64,000 nucleotides of DNA, from positions 310,001 to 374,000 of the forward strand of contig NC_020813.1 of NCBI RefSeq assembly GCF_000348725.1. Reading direction: 5' to 3'. Origin of the DNA: Pseudobdellovibrio exovorus JSS (GTDB lineage Bacteria > Bdellovibrionota > Bdellovibrionia > Bdellovibrionales > Bdellovibrionaceae). Every line of letters starts with the position of its first letter. The stretch's first letter is position 1. This document shows, piece after piece, positions 1 to 8,751 of the stretch. Under the pieces are notes generated by a model, which was not told the DNA's origin, made no database searches, and saw only the letters and a list, made by a program, of their open reading frames with translations. A program made the translations under genes and the position numbers.

Positions 1-138
1 AAAAGAGCCCTTGAAATTCATTCCTCTGAGGTCATCGCGGCGATGGCGCCATGGCGAGGCTATGTGGCCGCTCTGTTCTGGCGTGTGTATGCACAAGAGT
101 TAAAGAAAACAAAAAAAGTAAAAGGAAGTTCAACATGA
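1..138 (+). CDS. alkA: DNA-3-methyladenine glycosylase II (AlkA-like), C-terminal end only
   Basis: An open frame runs from the left edge to a TGA at 136-138 and encodes the last 45 residues of a protein whose start lies outside the window. The motif MAPWRGYVAALFWR resembles the end of AlkA-type glycosylases (W/PWR-Y-A--LW pattern), which excise alkylated bases from DNA. The stop overlaps the ATG of the following ogt gene by four bases, so the two are probably translationally coupled. Pairing with an alkylguanine methyltransferase agrees with an alkylation-repair role. The assignment rests on a short segment and context. Confidence 0.6.
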   Translation, partial: KRALEIHSSEVIAAMAPWRGYVAALFWRVYAQELKKTKKVKGSST

Positions 139-641
139 TGAAAGTGCAAAGAAAAATTAATTCAGCAGTAGGGGTAATATACTTGGTCGCATCAGAAAAA
201 TACTTGCACGGAATTTTTTGGAAAGATCAAAAAATTCAAAAGGAAGAAGCTGCATCTTCAGCTCATTCATCAGCTTCTAAAATTCTAGACAAAACCGAAT
301 GTCAGATAGGCGAGTACTTAGCTGGAAAGCGCCAAGAGTTTAATATTCCGATACAGATGGACGGCACCGCTTTTCAAAAGCGAGTGTGGGCACGTTTAGC
401 GCAAATCCCCTATGGCGAGACCAGATCTTATAAGGATATAGCCAAAGAGCTTAAAGATGCGAATGCCAGTCGTGCGGTGGGAACTGCCAATGGGCGTAAT
501 CCGATCAGTTTGATTGTACCCTGTCATCGTGTTATCTCTTCAGACGGAACAATGGGCGGCTATGCTGGTGGGCTCAGTATCAAAGAAATGCTACTGAATT
601 TAGAAAAGACAAACATGAAAAAGACAGGAAAACTAAAATGA
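135..641 (+). CDS. ogt: Methylated-DNA--protein-cysteine methyltransferase
   Basis: Suicide DNA-repair enzyme that transfers the alkyl group from O6-alkylguanine to its own cysteine in the cytoplasm. The 168-residue protein carries the PCHRV active site (Cys130), the upstream helix-turn-helix part (GETRSYKDIA) and the RAVGTANGRNP motif of the Ogt/Ada family, at normal length for Ogt. The start at 135 is chosen because AGGAAG lies just upstream and the ATG overlaps the alkA stop (ATGA); an in-frame extension to 51 would lie inside alkA. The 3' end overlaps the next gene by four bases. Confidence 0.93.
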   Translation: MMKVQRKINSAVGVIYLVASEKYLHGIFWKDQKIQKEEAASSAHSSASKILDKTECQIGEYLAGKRQEFNIPIQMDGTAFQKRVWARLAQIPYGETRSYKDIAKELKDANASRAVGTANGRNPISLIVPCHRVISSDGTMGGYAGGLSIKEMLLNLEKTNMKKTGKLK

Positions 642-1390
642 GCCAGACAACAAATCAGGCGATAAGTCAAAAAATGCAAATTGAAATTTGGAGCGATGTG
701 ATGTGCCCATACTGCTACTTAGGGAAGACCAAGTTTGACACGGCACTGGCTCAGCTTGGTAAGTCTTCAGATGTGGAAATCATATGGAAGAGTTTTCAAT
801 TAGACCCTTCGATTCCTGATGGAAAAAGTAACCAGAGTAATTATGAATATGTGGCGCAAAAATATGGTTGGTCTTTAGAGCGCAGCAAGCAAGCTCATGC
901 GGGGATTGTGCAGGCGGGGCAAGAGGTCGGATTGGTTTATAACTTTGAAGATATGCAAGTCGCTAACACGCTGAAAGCTCATCGTGTTATTAAATATGCA
1001 CAAGAAAAAGGGCTGGGGTCAGAGGCCGAAGATCGCTTCTTTAAAGCTTACTTTACTGAGGGAAAAGATATCAGTGATACAGCCACGCTAAAAGAAATTG
1101 GCAACAGTATTGGTCTCAGTGATCAGGATGTAGAGGCCGCCTTATCAGAGAACACCTATGCTCAGGCGGTGAACAGTGATATCCAAGAAGCTCGCGCTTT
1201 GCAAATTTCAGGCGTTCCATTTTTTATCTTTGATAGAAAGTACGCGGTTTCTGGAGCGCAGCCTCCGGAAATATTTGTACAGGTCTTACAACAGTCTTTG
1301 GCCGAATGGTCGCAGGCTCAGTCTGCAGGAATCCAAGATTTATCCACTGAGGATGCAGCCACCTGCAAACCAGACGGAGACTGCGACTAA
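638..1390 (+). CDS. DsbA-family oxidoreductase, FrnE/HCCA-isomerase type
   Basis: Thioredoxin-fold protein of 250 residues with a CPYC active site (Cys23, Cys26) right after the first strand. The long helical insertion and the late cis-proline motif SGVPFFIF are typical of the FrnE branch of DsbA. There is no signal peptide, so it probably acts in the cytoplasm as a disulfide oxidoreductase or isomerase; the substrate is unknown. It starts within the ogt stop (ATGA overlap), giving an alkA-ogt-frnE-like operon. Met13 is a possible alternative start. Its stop overlaps the end of the convergent M48 gene. A CxxxxxC pair (CKPDGDC) sits at the C-terminus. Confidence 0.88.
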   Translation: MSQTTNQAISQKMQIEIWSDVMCPYCYLGKTKFDTALAQLGKSSDVEIIWKSFQLDPSIPDGKSNQSNYEYVAQKYGWSLERSKQAHAGIVQAGQEVGLVYNFEDMQVANTLKAHRVIKYAQEKGLGSEAEDRFFKAYFTEGKDISDTATLKEIGNSIGLSDQDVEAALSENTYAQAVNSDIQEARALQISGVPFFIFDRKYAVSGAQPPEIFVQVLQQSLAEWSQAQSAGIQDLSTEDAATCKPDGDCD

Positions 1391-2418
1391 TCTTCTAAAT
1401 CTTCTTCAGCGGTTTGTTCGTGACTGTTGTCATGAGTATCGCTGTGATCGTGGTCATGAACAGGCGTGGCGCTAGTCTTCCTCGCTGGTTTCGGCGGAGC
1501 TGCCGTCGGAGCCTCAGAATTGGGAGTTAATGTTTCCCCTAATGCGGTCATTTTTGGGTCAGGGGGAGGCTCAGCCGTTAAGATCTCTGTCTTCACTGCA
1601 GATAAGTTCGGCGATGTGATTACATTGACCAAGGAACGACTGTCATTCATAAGACGACGAAACTCAGCAGAACGTGCAGGTTCACCATGTCGTACGGACC
1701 AAACACTCCAGCACGGAGCCGGATAAGGCATATTACTTCCAAAGTTCGGTTCACTCATTTGTGCAGAGGAACCACCACAGGTTTGATAGGCATTTGCGAT
1801 ACGCTGTGAAGCTGGAATATCCGGAGACCGAGAATGACCTGCGGTTGTAGTTCGAACTTCTCCGTAGTAATCGGGCTCTGTTACTGAGGCCATCATATCC
1901 GGTAGAACCGCCAACTGTTGCACTCGCCAAGCCAATTCGTCCGAGGTAAAGCCGGCACGCAAATACAAGTGGGCGCCGATAACATCGGCTTCGGCTTCCA
2001 CACGGGCGGCATTGTGTCGGGATGAATTCGGTTCAACATAATGGCGCATACTCACATGGGCTAATTCATGTGCCACAATCCAAGCCAACTGCGCATCATT
2101 CTGCACGCGTAAAACTAAATTAGGATCGATGACCATGGTGCGTGTTTTCGAGTCGGCCCAAGCACGTCCTCCAACGCGGTTGTCGGTGATCCCAATGCAG
2201 AAGTTTTCCGGTGCTAGATCCCCATGAAAAACATCGGAATTGTTTTCCATTATATGCTGCATGAGCTGTTGGGTATAACGTACAGTGGAAGGGTATCTAT
2301 CGCTGAACTGACTGCGATCACAATCTTCTAGTTCAACTGAGGTTTCGCGGCGTAATTCGGTTGTGGCACTTGTTGCAAGTAAAGATACCGCAAATACTAA
2401 AAGACCTAAAAACCTCAA
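1387..2418 (-). CDS. Secreted M48-family zinc metalloprotease
   Basis: The 343-residue protein has an N-terminal signal sequence (MRFLGLLVFAVSLLATSA) and the zinc-protease motif HELAH (117-121), with EAEAD at 141-145 supplying the third ligand, as in M48 peptidases such as BepA/LoiP. It probably works in the periplasm on envelope proteins; the substrate is not known. The C-terminus is low-complexity, first Pro/Ala/Thr and then a His/Asp-rich stretch (HDHDHSDTHD) that could bind metal. The start is TTG at 2418, supported by AGGAGG six bases upstream. It converges on the DsbA-like gene with a four-base overlap. Confidence 0.85.
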   Translation of the reverse strand: MRFLGLLVFAVSLLATSATTELRRETSVELEDCDRSQFSDRYPSTVRYTQQLMQHIMENNSDVFHGDLAPENFCIGITDNRVGGRAWADSKTRTMVIDPNLVLRVQNDAQLAWIVAHELAHVSMRHYVEPNSSRHNAARVEAEADVIGAHLYLRAGFTSDELAWRVQQLAVLPDMMASVTEPDYYGEVRTTTAGHSRSPDIPASQRIANAYQTCGGSSAQMSEPNFGSNMPYPAPCWSVWSVRHGEPARSAEFRRLMNDSRSLVNVITSPNLSAVKTEILTAEPPPDPKMTALGETLTPNSEAPTAAPPKPARKTSATPVHDHDHSDTHDNSHEQTAEEDLED

Positions 2419-2783
2419 AATAGACCTCCTGAAACTAAGAGCTGTTGATAAATTCTTATCGGAGTCATTCTGTTAGAGTTAATTCAGAATAGTCTAAAGA
2501 TCCTATTATTCTTAAAATTTAGGAAAATAGTCTTCGATGGAACCTCAACTGGTCTCAAATTGAAACAATAAAAACCCAGATTTTTTGAGTTCATTACAAT
2601 CAGAAAACCTTTTTCGTCAAGCTCAATCACTCAAAAAATTTACGAGTATTCCTATGTAGTTTCATTTGAGGATTCAACTGTTACATAATTACAAATTCAA
2701 AGATGCAGCATCAGTTCATGACTTGAACTTAACAAAACTTTCTATCAGTATTCTGCCTTTAAAGCCTGCGGAAGGGGTAGAGT
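2419..2783. other. Intergenic region between M48 gene and tolC-like gene
   Basis: About 365 bases, AT-rich, with no open frame that has a ribosome binding site. It must hold the divergent promoters of the leftward M48 gene (its Shine-Dalgarno is at 2424-2429) and of the rightward TolC gene (GGAAGGGG shortly before 2784). I could not pick a convincing -35/-10 pair, hairpin or repeat. Confidence 0.6.
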
Positions 2784-4061
2784 ATGTGGAAGCGTCCATT
2801 GCAAGTGATCAGCTTGCTTTCTTTGATGGTAAGTTCGGCTGACGCGCTAACTTTAGAAGAGACATTACAATCAGCATTTCAAAAAAATGAAACAGTGGCA
2901 CAAAGCCGTCAACAGGTCGTACAAGTTGAAGAGCAGATATCACAAGCCAAGGGTTTAGTTTATCCCAGTTTGTCATTAGAAGGTTCGCATTTGATTCAAC
3001 CGAAGCCAAGTGATCCCGTGGCGGCTCAGTTCTTTCCAGAAAGACAAACAACAGTGAACTTCGCTTTAGTGCAGCCGCTTTTTCGCGGCGGCCGTGAGTT
3101 CGCAGCCATTCGCCAACGCAATAATTTATTAGAAGCGCAAAAGCAGGCTCAGACTCAGAATTTAATTAAAGTCTATGTGGATGTGTCATCAGCTTATTTA
3201 GATGTATTAGCTGCGGAACAAGATTTAAAAAACCTAAACGAACAACGTGAAATCTACGCTGATCGTGTTAAAAAACTGCAAACACGTAGTCGTCGTGGTG
3301 AATCCAGTGCCACAGAAGTATTAACAGCTCAGTCCACAGCAGCAGCTTTAGATGCCGAAGCACAATTGGTGCAGTCACGATTGACGAGTGCCCGTGAAAA
3401 CTTAGCCGTTCTTTCTGGAGTTCCTGTTGATGCACCACTTGTGGATAAACAAGGCGAAACAACTGACATTAAGCTACGTCCACTCGAAGATTATCTAGCG
3501 CGTATTGAAGAGTCGCCGGAAGTGAAAAGCGTCAAAGAGCAACTGGAAGCTTCAGATGAAGAAGTTAGTATTGCAAAAGGCGGACACTGGCCGACAGCTG
3601 ATCTTTTAGGTAATTACTATTTGGAAAGACCGGATGGGTTCACTAAGGATCTGAAGTGGGACATTCAATTCAAAGTCAGTATTCCATTATTTGAAGGTGG
3701 TCTTCGCAGTGCTCAAGTCAGAGAGGCCGTTTCGAAAAAAAGCGTAGCCGATTTAGAGTTAGCACGGCTGCGCCGTTCAAAAGAGGCCGAGATGCGTTCG
3801 CTTTATCAGAACGTGCGTCTGCGTGCAGACCAGTTATCTGCTTTAAAAAAATCAGCCGAGTTAGCTGAAAAAAATTATAAAACAGTGTTGCGTGATTCGC
3901 ATTATGGACTTAGCCGTAATATCGATGTGCAAATGGCGTTAACAGACTATCGCTCGATTCGTCGTACATACGATCAGACGCGATTCCAAGCCAGATTAGA
4001 TTTAATTAAACTCGAATCGTCAGCATTGTACTTACCAGCTGTCGTCACGAAAGAGATGTAA
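2784..4061 (+). CDS. TolC-family outer-membrane efflux protein
   Basis: Outer-membrane channel of a tripartite exporter. The 425-residue precursor begins with a signal peptide ending near SSADA, then shows the two-fold helical repeat of TolC proteins: ALTLEETLQ at the start, QPLFRGGREF in the first half and IPLFEGGLRSAQV in the second. Length is normal. The start at 2784 has an AAGGGG site upstream. The RND pump gene follows after one base, so the two are co-transcribed. No periplasmic adaptor gene is next to them, which is unusual. Confidence 0.93.
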   Translation: MWKRPLQVISLLSLMVSSADALTLEETLQSAFQKNETVAQSRQQVVQVEEQISQAKGLVYPSLSLEGSHLIQPKPSDPVAAQFFPERQTTVNFALVQPLFRGGREFAAIRQRNNLLEAQKQAQTQNLIKVYVDVSSAYLDVLAAEQDLKNLNEQREIYADRVKKLQTRSRRGESSATEVLTAQSTAAALDAEAQLVQSRLTSARENLAVLSGVPVDAPLVDKQGETTDIKLRPLEDYLARIEESPEVKSVKEQLEASDEEVSIAKGGHWPTADLLGNYYLERPDGFTKDLKWDIQFKVSIPLFEGGLRSAQVREAVSKKSVADLELARLRRSKEAEMRSLYQNVRLRADQLSALKKSAELAEKNYKTVLRDSHYGLSRNIDVQMALTDYRSIRRTYDQTRFQARLDLIKLESSALYLPAVVTKEM

Positions 4062-4062
4062 T

Positions 4063-7000
4063 ATGACATTGTCAGATATTTCAATTAAGAACCCCGTATT
4101 TGCATGGATGTTGATGTTTGGATTGATCGTCTTCGGTGCGATCTCGTTCACTCGTATGGGTGTCAGCGAAATGCCAGATGTAGAATTTCCTATTATCTCG
4201 TTAACAGCTCGTTACGAAGGAGCCGCTCCGCAAGTTATGGAAGCGGACGTAGTCGATCCGCTGGAAGACGTTTTGATCAGTATTCAAGGGGTGAAGAATA
4301 TCACATCAAAGTCACGCGTAGGCGTGGCCGAGATCACAGTTGAATTCGATTTGAACCGCGATCTAGATGCGGCTTTTCAAGACGTTCAAGCCAAAGTATC
4401 ACAAGTGCAAGAGATGCTGCCGACAGGGATGAAACCTGTCACCGTGATGAAAATGGCCATGTCTGAATTCCCGATCATGTGGATTTCAGTGAATAGCTCT
4501 AAGATGAGTGTTCCCGAGTTAATGACTTTTGTGAAGAATGATATCCGAGATCAGATCACGACAGTTCCCGGCGTAGGTAACCTTTGGATGCCCGGCTATT
4601 TAGATCCCAACTTACGTATCTGGGTAAAAAATGAAGAACTCAAGCGCTATGCTTTAACAGTGAATGACATCGTTAACACGGTTCGTACCGAGCACAGTGA
4701 ACCACCATCAGGCCGTACAGAGTACAATAACAAAGAATACAGTTTGCGTACTTTGGGTGAAGCAAAAACAGTGGAAAGCTTTTCAAAAATTCTGATTAAC
4801 TCGCGTGGTGGGGCTCCTAACTACACTCCAGTTCAATTAGGAAAACTAACGACTATTGAAGAAGGCACAGTCGATGTCCTTCAATTTGCTCGTACGAATG
4901 GGCAGCCCGCGGTGGGCTTAGGTGTGGTGAAACAGCGTGGAGCCAATGCCGTCAACGTAGCGAAAGCCGTAAAAGAAAAAATTAATTCGATTCAAAAAAA
5001 TATGCCAGAGGGAACTTCAATTGTTGTGAACTTCGATGGAACGAAGTTCGTCGAAGAGTCAGTGGAAGAGCTAGTTCTGACATTAGTGTTAGCGGCTCTA
5101 TTAACATCTTTAGTTTGCTGGATGTTCATTGGTTCTTGGGCGTCAACAGTGAACGTGCTTTTGGCAATCCCAACGTCGATTCTGGGAAGCTTTATCATCT
5201 TAAGCTTCGCCGGATTTACGTTAAATATCTTCACTTTGCTAGGACTCAGTTTGGCTATCGGGATTGTGGTCGACGATGCCATCATGGTTCTAGAAAATAT
5301 TATTCGTCATCGTGAAATGAAGAAACCTCGCCGTCAGGCAGCTATCATCGGTGCACGTGAAATCACCTTCGCAGCCATAGCAGCGTCTATTTCACTTGTA
5401 GCGATTTTCTTGCCGATTGCCTTTATGGAAGGAATCATTGGGCGATTCTTATTCGAGTTCGGTGTGACCCTCAGTGCAGCGGTGATGATCTCGTTATTAG
5501 AAGCCTTAACATTAACTCCGATGCGGGCTTCACAGTTTAAAGGTTCTGTTGAAAGAACAACTCGCTTTGGAAAATTCTTTGAAGATGGTTTTGAAAGCTT
5601 AAGAAAAGCTTATGCGCGTACACTCGAAGTGTCTTTAAGACATCGCTGGAAAGTCATTATTGGCTCTACAGTTTTCTTTATTCTGAGTTTTGCTTCTGTT
5701 TCTTTACTGCGCGGTGAGTTCCAACCGGCACAAGATCAAAGCATGTTCATGATTCAAATGACGAATCCACCGGGTACGTCCATTAGTATGACCGATCAAA
5801 GAACACGTCTTGTAGAGGACTTCTTAGGAAGCCGTTCAGAAATTAACTCTTACTTCGTGGCAGCCGGTGGTTTCACAGGAGGAGAAACGAATTCCGCGAT
5901 GATTTTTGTCGAGATGAAGAAAAAAGGCGAACGTGGCGTTGATGCTGTCAGTGGTAAAGAACTCAGTCAGCAAGAGATGATCAAAGTTGTCCGTGAACAT
6001 CTTAACCAAGTGGTGCCAGAAGCGAAACCGCAAGTGCAAGATCCGTCAACACAGGGCTTCGGTGGCGGCGGAGGCAGCGGTTATCCTGTTGAGTTCACGA
6101 TTCAAGGACCTGATTGGGAAAAGCTTTCAGGTATGGCGGATAAAATTATTGCCGACCTCACCGAGAAAAAAATCATGACCGACATGGGTTCTGATTTGTT
6201 AACAGGTGCGCCCGAGGTTCACATTGTTCCTAATCGTGAAAAAGCCTCAGCCCGCGGAGTAGACGTGGTTTCGGTTGGAGCTGTGGTCAATGCGGCTATC
6301 GGCGGTGTGATTGCAGGTTCCTATGAAAAAGGCGGACATCGCTATGATATTCGCGTGAAGTTAACAGATGATGGCCGTGCACCAGAAGAGCGTATTAAAG
6401 AACTCTATGTGCGTAACAACCGCGGAGAATTAGTTTCATTAGCGTCCGTCGTTGATATCCAGCAGGCGTCAGTGGCTTCGTCGATTTCTCGTAAAAATCG
6501 TGAGCGCGCGATTAGTATCTACGGAAACGTCGGTGAAGGACTCAGCCAACAGCAGACATTAACAAAAGCAGAAGAAGTAGCGAAGTCGCACTTGGATGCC
6601 GATTACGCCTTCCGCTTAAGTGGTTCGTCTGAAGAATTTATGAAGAGCTTTATGAGCTTGGCGTTGGCACTCGTTCTGGGCTTTGTTGTGGCCTACATGG
6701 TCTTGGCGTCTCAGTTCAATAGCTTCATCGATCCATTCACTGTATTTGTAGCGATGCCGTTCAGCTTTTCGGGAGCTTTCTTAGGATTGCTTATTGGAGA
6801 TCAGTCATTAAATCTATTCAGTATGATCGGGTTAGTTTTATTGATGGGTATCGTGAAAAAGAATTCGATTCTATTGGTAGACTTTACCAATCAGGCCCGC
6901 GATGCAGGTAAAACAGATGTCTTTGCCGCCTTGATGGAAGCGTGTCCGAATCGTCTAAGACCGATTTTGATGACATCCATTGCGACGATTGCTGGTGCTA

Positions 7001-7206
7001 TTCCTGCGGCCTTGAGCTTAGGACCTGGGGCTGAAGCTCGTCAGCCGATGGCGATTGCCGTGATCGGTGGGGTTTTAGTATCAACGCTATTAACTTTGTA
7101 TGTGGTTCCGAGCGTGTACAGCGTGTTCTCGCGCTTTGATAAACGCACGAATCCAGATGAAGAAGAAGTGGTAGAAAGAGCGGCGGAAGCTCTAGAAACT
7201 AATTAG
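4063..7206 (+). CDS. RND-family efflux transporter (HAE-type permease)
   Basis: Inner-membrane proton-driven pump of 1047 residues, the normal size for AcrB/MexB homologues, with twelve predicted membrane segments and two large periplasmic loops. The proton relay is visible as two aspartates in [14 protein letters not shown] and the lysine in [14 protein letters not shown] Gly-rich stretch ([11 protein letters not shown]) precedes the second porter domain. It lies one base after the TolC-like gene. The adaptor (MFP) must be encoded elsewhere or be dispensable. The substrate cannot be told from sequence. The last eight bases overlap the convergent flavin monooxygenase gene. Confidence 0.95.
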   Translation: MTLSDISIKNPVFAWMLMFGLIVFGAISFTRMGVSEMPDVEFPIISLTARYEGAAPQVMEADVVDPLEDVLISIQGVKNITSKSRVGVAEITVEFDLNRDLDAAFQDVQAKVSQVQEMLPTGMKPVTVMKMAMSEFPIMWISVNSSKMSVPELMTFVKNDIRDQITTVPGVGNLWMPGYLDPNLRIWVKNEELKRYALTVNDIVNTVRTEHSEPPSGRTEYNNKEYSLRTLGEAKTVESFSKILINSRGGAPNYTPVQLGKLTTIEEGTVDVLQFARTNGQPAVGLGVVKQRGANAVNVAKAVKEKINSIQKNMPEGTSIVVNFDGTKFVEESVEELVLTLVLAALLTSLVCWMFIGSWASTVNVLLAIPTSILGSFIILSFAGFTLNIFTLLGLSLAIGIVVDDAIMVLENIIRHREMKKPRRQAAIIGAREITFAAIAASISLVAIFLPIAFMEGIIGRFLFEFGVTLSAAVMISLLEALTLTPMRASQFKGSVERTTRFGKFFEDGFESLRKAYARTLEVSLRHRWKVIIGSTVFFILSFASVSLLRGEFQPAQDQSMFMIQMTNPPGTSISMTDQRTRLVEDFLGSRSEINSYFVAAGGFTGGETNSAMIFVEMKKKGERGVDAVSGKELSQQEMIKVVREHLNQVVPEAKPQVQDPSTQGFGGGGGSGYPVEFTIQGPDWEKLSGMADKIIADLTEKKIMTDMGSDLLTGAPEVHIVPNREKASARGVDVVSVGAVVNAAIGGVIAGSYEKGGHRYDIRVKLTDDGRAPEERIKELYVRNNRGELVSLASVVDIQQASVASSISRKNRERAISIYGNVGEGLSQQQTLTKAEEVAKSHLDADYAFRLSGSSEEFMKSFMSLALALVLGFVVAYMVLASQFNSFIDPFTVFVAMPFSFSGAFLGLLIGDQSLNLFSMIGLVLLMGIVKKNSILLVDFTNQARDAGKTDVFAALMEACPNRLRPILMTSIATIAGAIPAALSLGPGAEARQPMAIAVIGGVLVSTLLTLYVVPSVYSVFSRFDKRTNPDEEEVVERAAEALETN

Positions 7207-8185
7207 ATTTCACCGCTTGCATAATCAGATCAAAAGATTTCAAGCGGGCTTCTTGGTCGTAGACATCCGACACGACGATGAGTTCGTCGGCGTTGGTTTC
7301 TGCGACTAAGTCCGCAATTCCTTTTTTAACTGTTTCAACAGAGCCCACAATTGAACGTGCGAGCATACGTTGTACCTGCGCTTTTTCTAAAGGGGACCAA
7401 TAGGTATCAATATTGTCGATCGGAGCAAGGCTATAACCGCGGGCTCCGCGGAAGATATTGGTAAATGACATTTGTTGTGTCGTCGCCAATCGTCTTGCTT
7501 CTTCATCGGTGTCAGCGGCGATGATATTGACTCCGACCATGGCATAAGACTTTTGCAGTTGCTTAGAAGGTCTGAAGTTACGGCGGTAGATTTCCAAAGC
7601 TGATAACAATTGATCCGGAGCAAAGTGCGAAGCAAAAGAATAAGGAAGACCTAATTCTGCTGCCAGCATAGCCCCAAAGTGACTGGAACCTAAAATCCAC
7701 AAAGGAATATGTGTGCCTGCAGCCGGAACAGCAACAGTGCGCTGTTCGCTGGCTTCATCAGTGAAATAAGATTGTAACTCGACCACATCCTGAGGAAAAG
7801 TATCCGAAGCCTGCGGTGACCGGCGCAAAGCGCGCAAGGTCAATTGATCTGTTCCTGGGGCTCGTCCCAGTCCCAGATCAATTCGATTTGGATACAGGTG
7901 GGCTAACGTTCCGAATTGCTCCGCGATAATGTAAGGAGCATGATTCGGTAACATGATTCCACCTGCACCGACACGAATCGTATGTGTGGCCTGAGCCAAA
8001 TGAGAAATCACAAGGGAAGTGGCGGCACTGGCGATACTTGGAAAATTGTGGTGTTCCGCAATCCAAATACGCTGATAGCCAAGTTTTTCGGCGTGTACAG
8101 CAAGATCACGAGCTTGATCTAAAGCTATTCGAGGTGTTGTCACATCGCTGACGCGGACGAGTTCTAAAATAGAAAGAGGAATCAC
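7199..8185 (-). CDS. LLM-class flavin-dependent oxidoreductase
   Basis: Bacterial-luciferase-like monooxygenase of 328 residues, close to the YhbW/group-1 subfamily. Typical motifs are [15 protein letters not shown] near residue 40, [14 protein letters not shown] near 90, and [13 protein letters not shown] near 115. These enzymes use reduced FMN to oxidise small substrates; this one's substrate is unknown. The start is GTG at 8185 with AAGGAGG upstream. It converges on the RND gene with an eight-base overlap, so neither has room for a terminator there. Confidence 0.9.
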   Translation of the reverse strand: MIPLSILELVRVSDVTTPRIALDQARDLAVHAEKLGYQRIWIAEHHNFPSIASAATSLVISHLAQATHTIRVGAGGIMLPNHAPYIIAEQFGTLAHLYPNRIDLGLGRAPGTDQLTLRALRRSPQASDTFPQDVVELQSYFTDEASEQRTVAVPAAGTHIPLWILGSSHFGAMLAAELGLPYSFASHFAPDQLLSALEIYRRNFRPSKQLQKSYAMVGVNIIAADTDEEARRLATTQQMSFTNIFRGARGYSLAPIDNIDTYWSPLEKAQVQRMLARSIVGSVETVKKGIADLVAETNADELIVVSDVYDQEARLKSFDLIMQAVKSN

Positions 8186-8211
8186 TCGGCCTCCTTTAGT
8201 GTTCAGAAAAT

Positions 8212-8241
8212 AAAAAAGGGAGTCAAAAGACTCCCTTTTTT
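8212..8241. terminator. Bidirectional rho-independent terminator
   Basis: A perfect 13-bp stem (AAAAAAGGGAGTC pairing with GACTCCCTTTTTT) with an AAAA loop. It lies just after the stop of the leftward gene 8262-8594 and has T-runs on either strand. Confidence 0.9.
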
Positions 8242-8261
8242 GCAGAGCTATGTCAAAGAGC

Positions 8262-8594
8262 TTAGCGTAAAGAAGCGCTTACGCCACTTGCAGGGCAACC
8301 AACCAACTTAGCTAAGTTTAAGCCGTTTACATACGTGTAAGCTAAGTCGATACCTTTTTCGTTAACAGTCACTTCAGAATAGTTTTGGTAACCAGTTTTT
8401 TTCATACCTAAAGATTCAACACGAACAGTTTGTGCGCGAGTTTCACCACAAGGCTCACATAGTGTTTGCACTTTAGAAGCATCAACTAAAGCCTTCAAAG
8501 CCTTACCAGCTTGAGCTTTAGAGATATAAGCACATTGGTCAGCAGAGGCGATTGAACCAACTAAGATTAAAGAAGCTACGATTAATTTTTTCAT
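8262..8594 (-). CDS. Small secreted protein of unknown function
   Basis: The 110-residue precursor has a clear signal peptide ([18 protein letters not shown], cleavage before DQ). The mature part of about 92 residues has four cysteines, including a CEPC pair that could form a disulfide or bind metal, and the motif [12 protein letters not shown] do not recognise the family. It is monocistronic: its own hairpin terminator follows and AAGGGTAT-type bases precede the ATG. The real-gene call rests on signal peptide, start context and terminator. Confidence 0.75.
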   Translation of the reverse strand: MKKLIVASLILVGSIASADQCAYISKAQAGKALKALVDASKVQTLCEPCGETRAQTVRVESLGMKKTGYQNYSEVTVNEKGIDLAYTYVNGLNLAKLVGCPASGVSASLR

Positions 8595-8712
8595 AGGATA
8601 TACCCTTTCATTTCTGTTTAATTAAAAACCATTGTTTATTTAAAGAATTAGAAAGAGGTATAAAGTAAAAGCAGAGGGCTGTAAAAGTGCAAAAAACGGC
8701 AGGCTAGAAAGT

Positions 8713-8743
8713 ACAGGACTGTCAATGCAGTAGACAGTCCTGT
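8713..8743 (-). terminator. Hairpin after acnA, probable terminator
   Basis: An 11-bp stem (ACAGGACTGTC with GACAGTCCTGT) and nine-base loop begin nine bases after the aconitase stop codon. The tail on the minus strand is only mildly T-rich, so it may be a weak terminator or an mRNA 3'-end stabiliser. Confidence 0.6.
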
Positions 8744-8751
8744 GTGTGCGA

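Noticed and set aside
51-134. Longer N-terminus for ogt
   Set aside because: It would overlap the AlkA-like frame for 84 bases, while the ATG at 135 has a ribosome site and gives normal family length.
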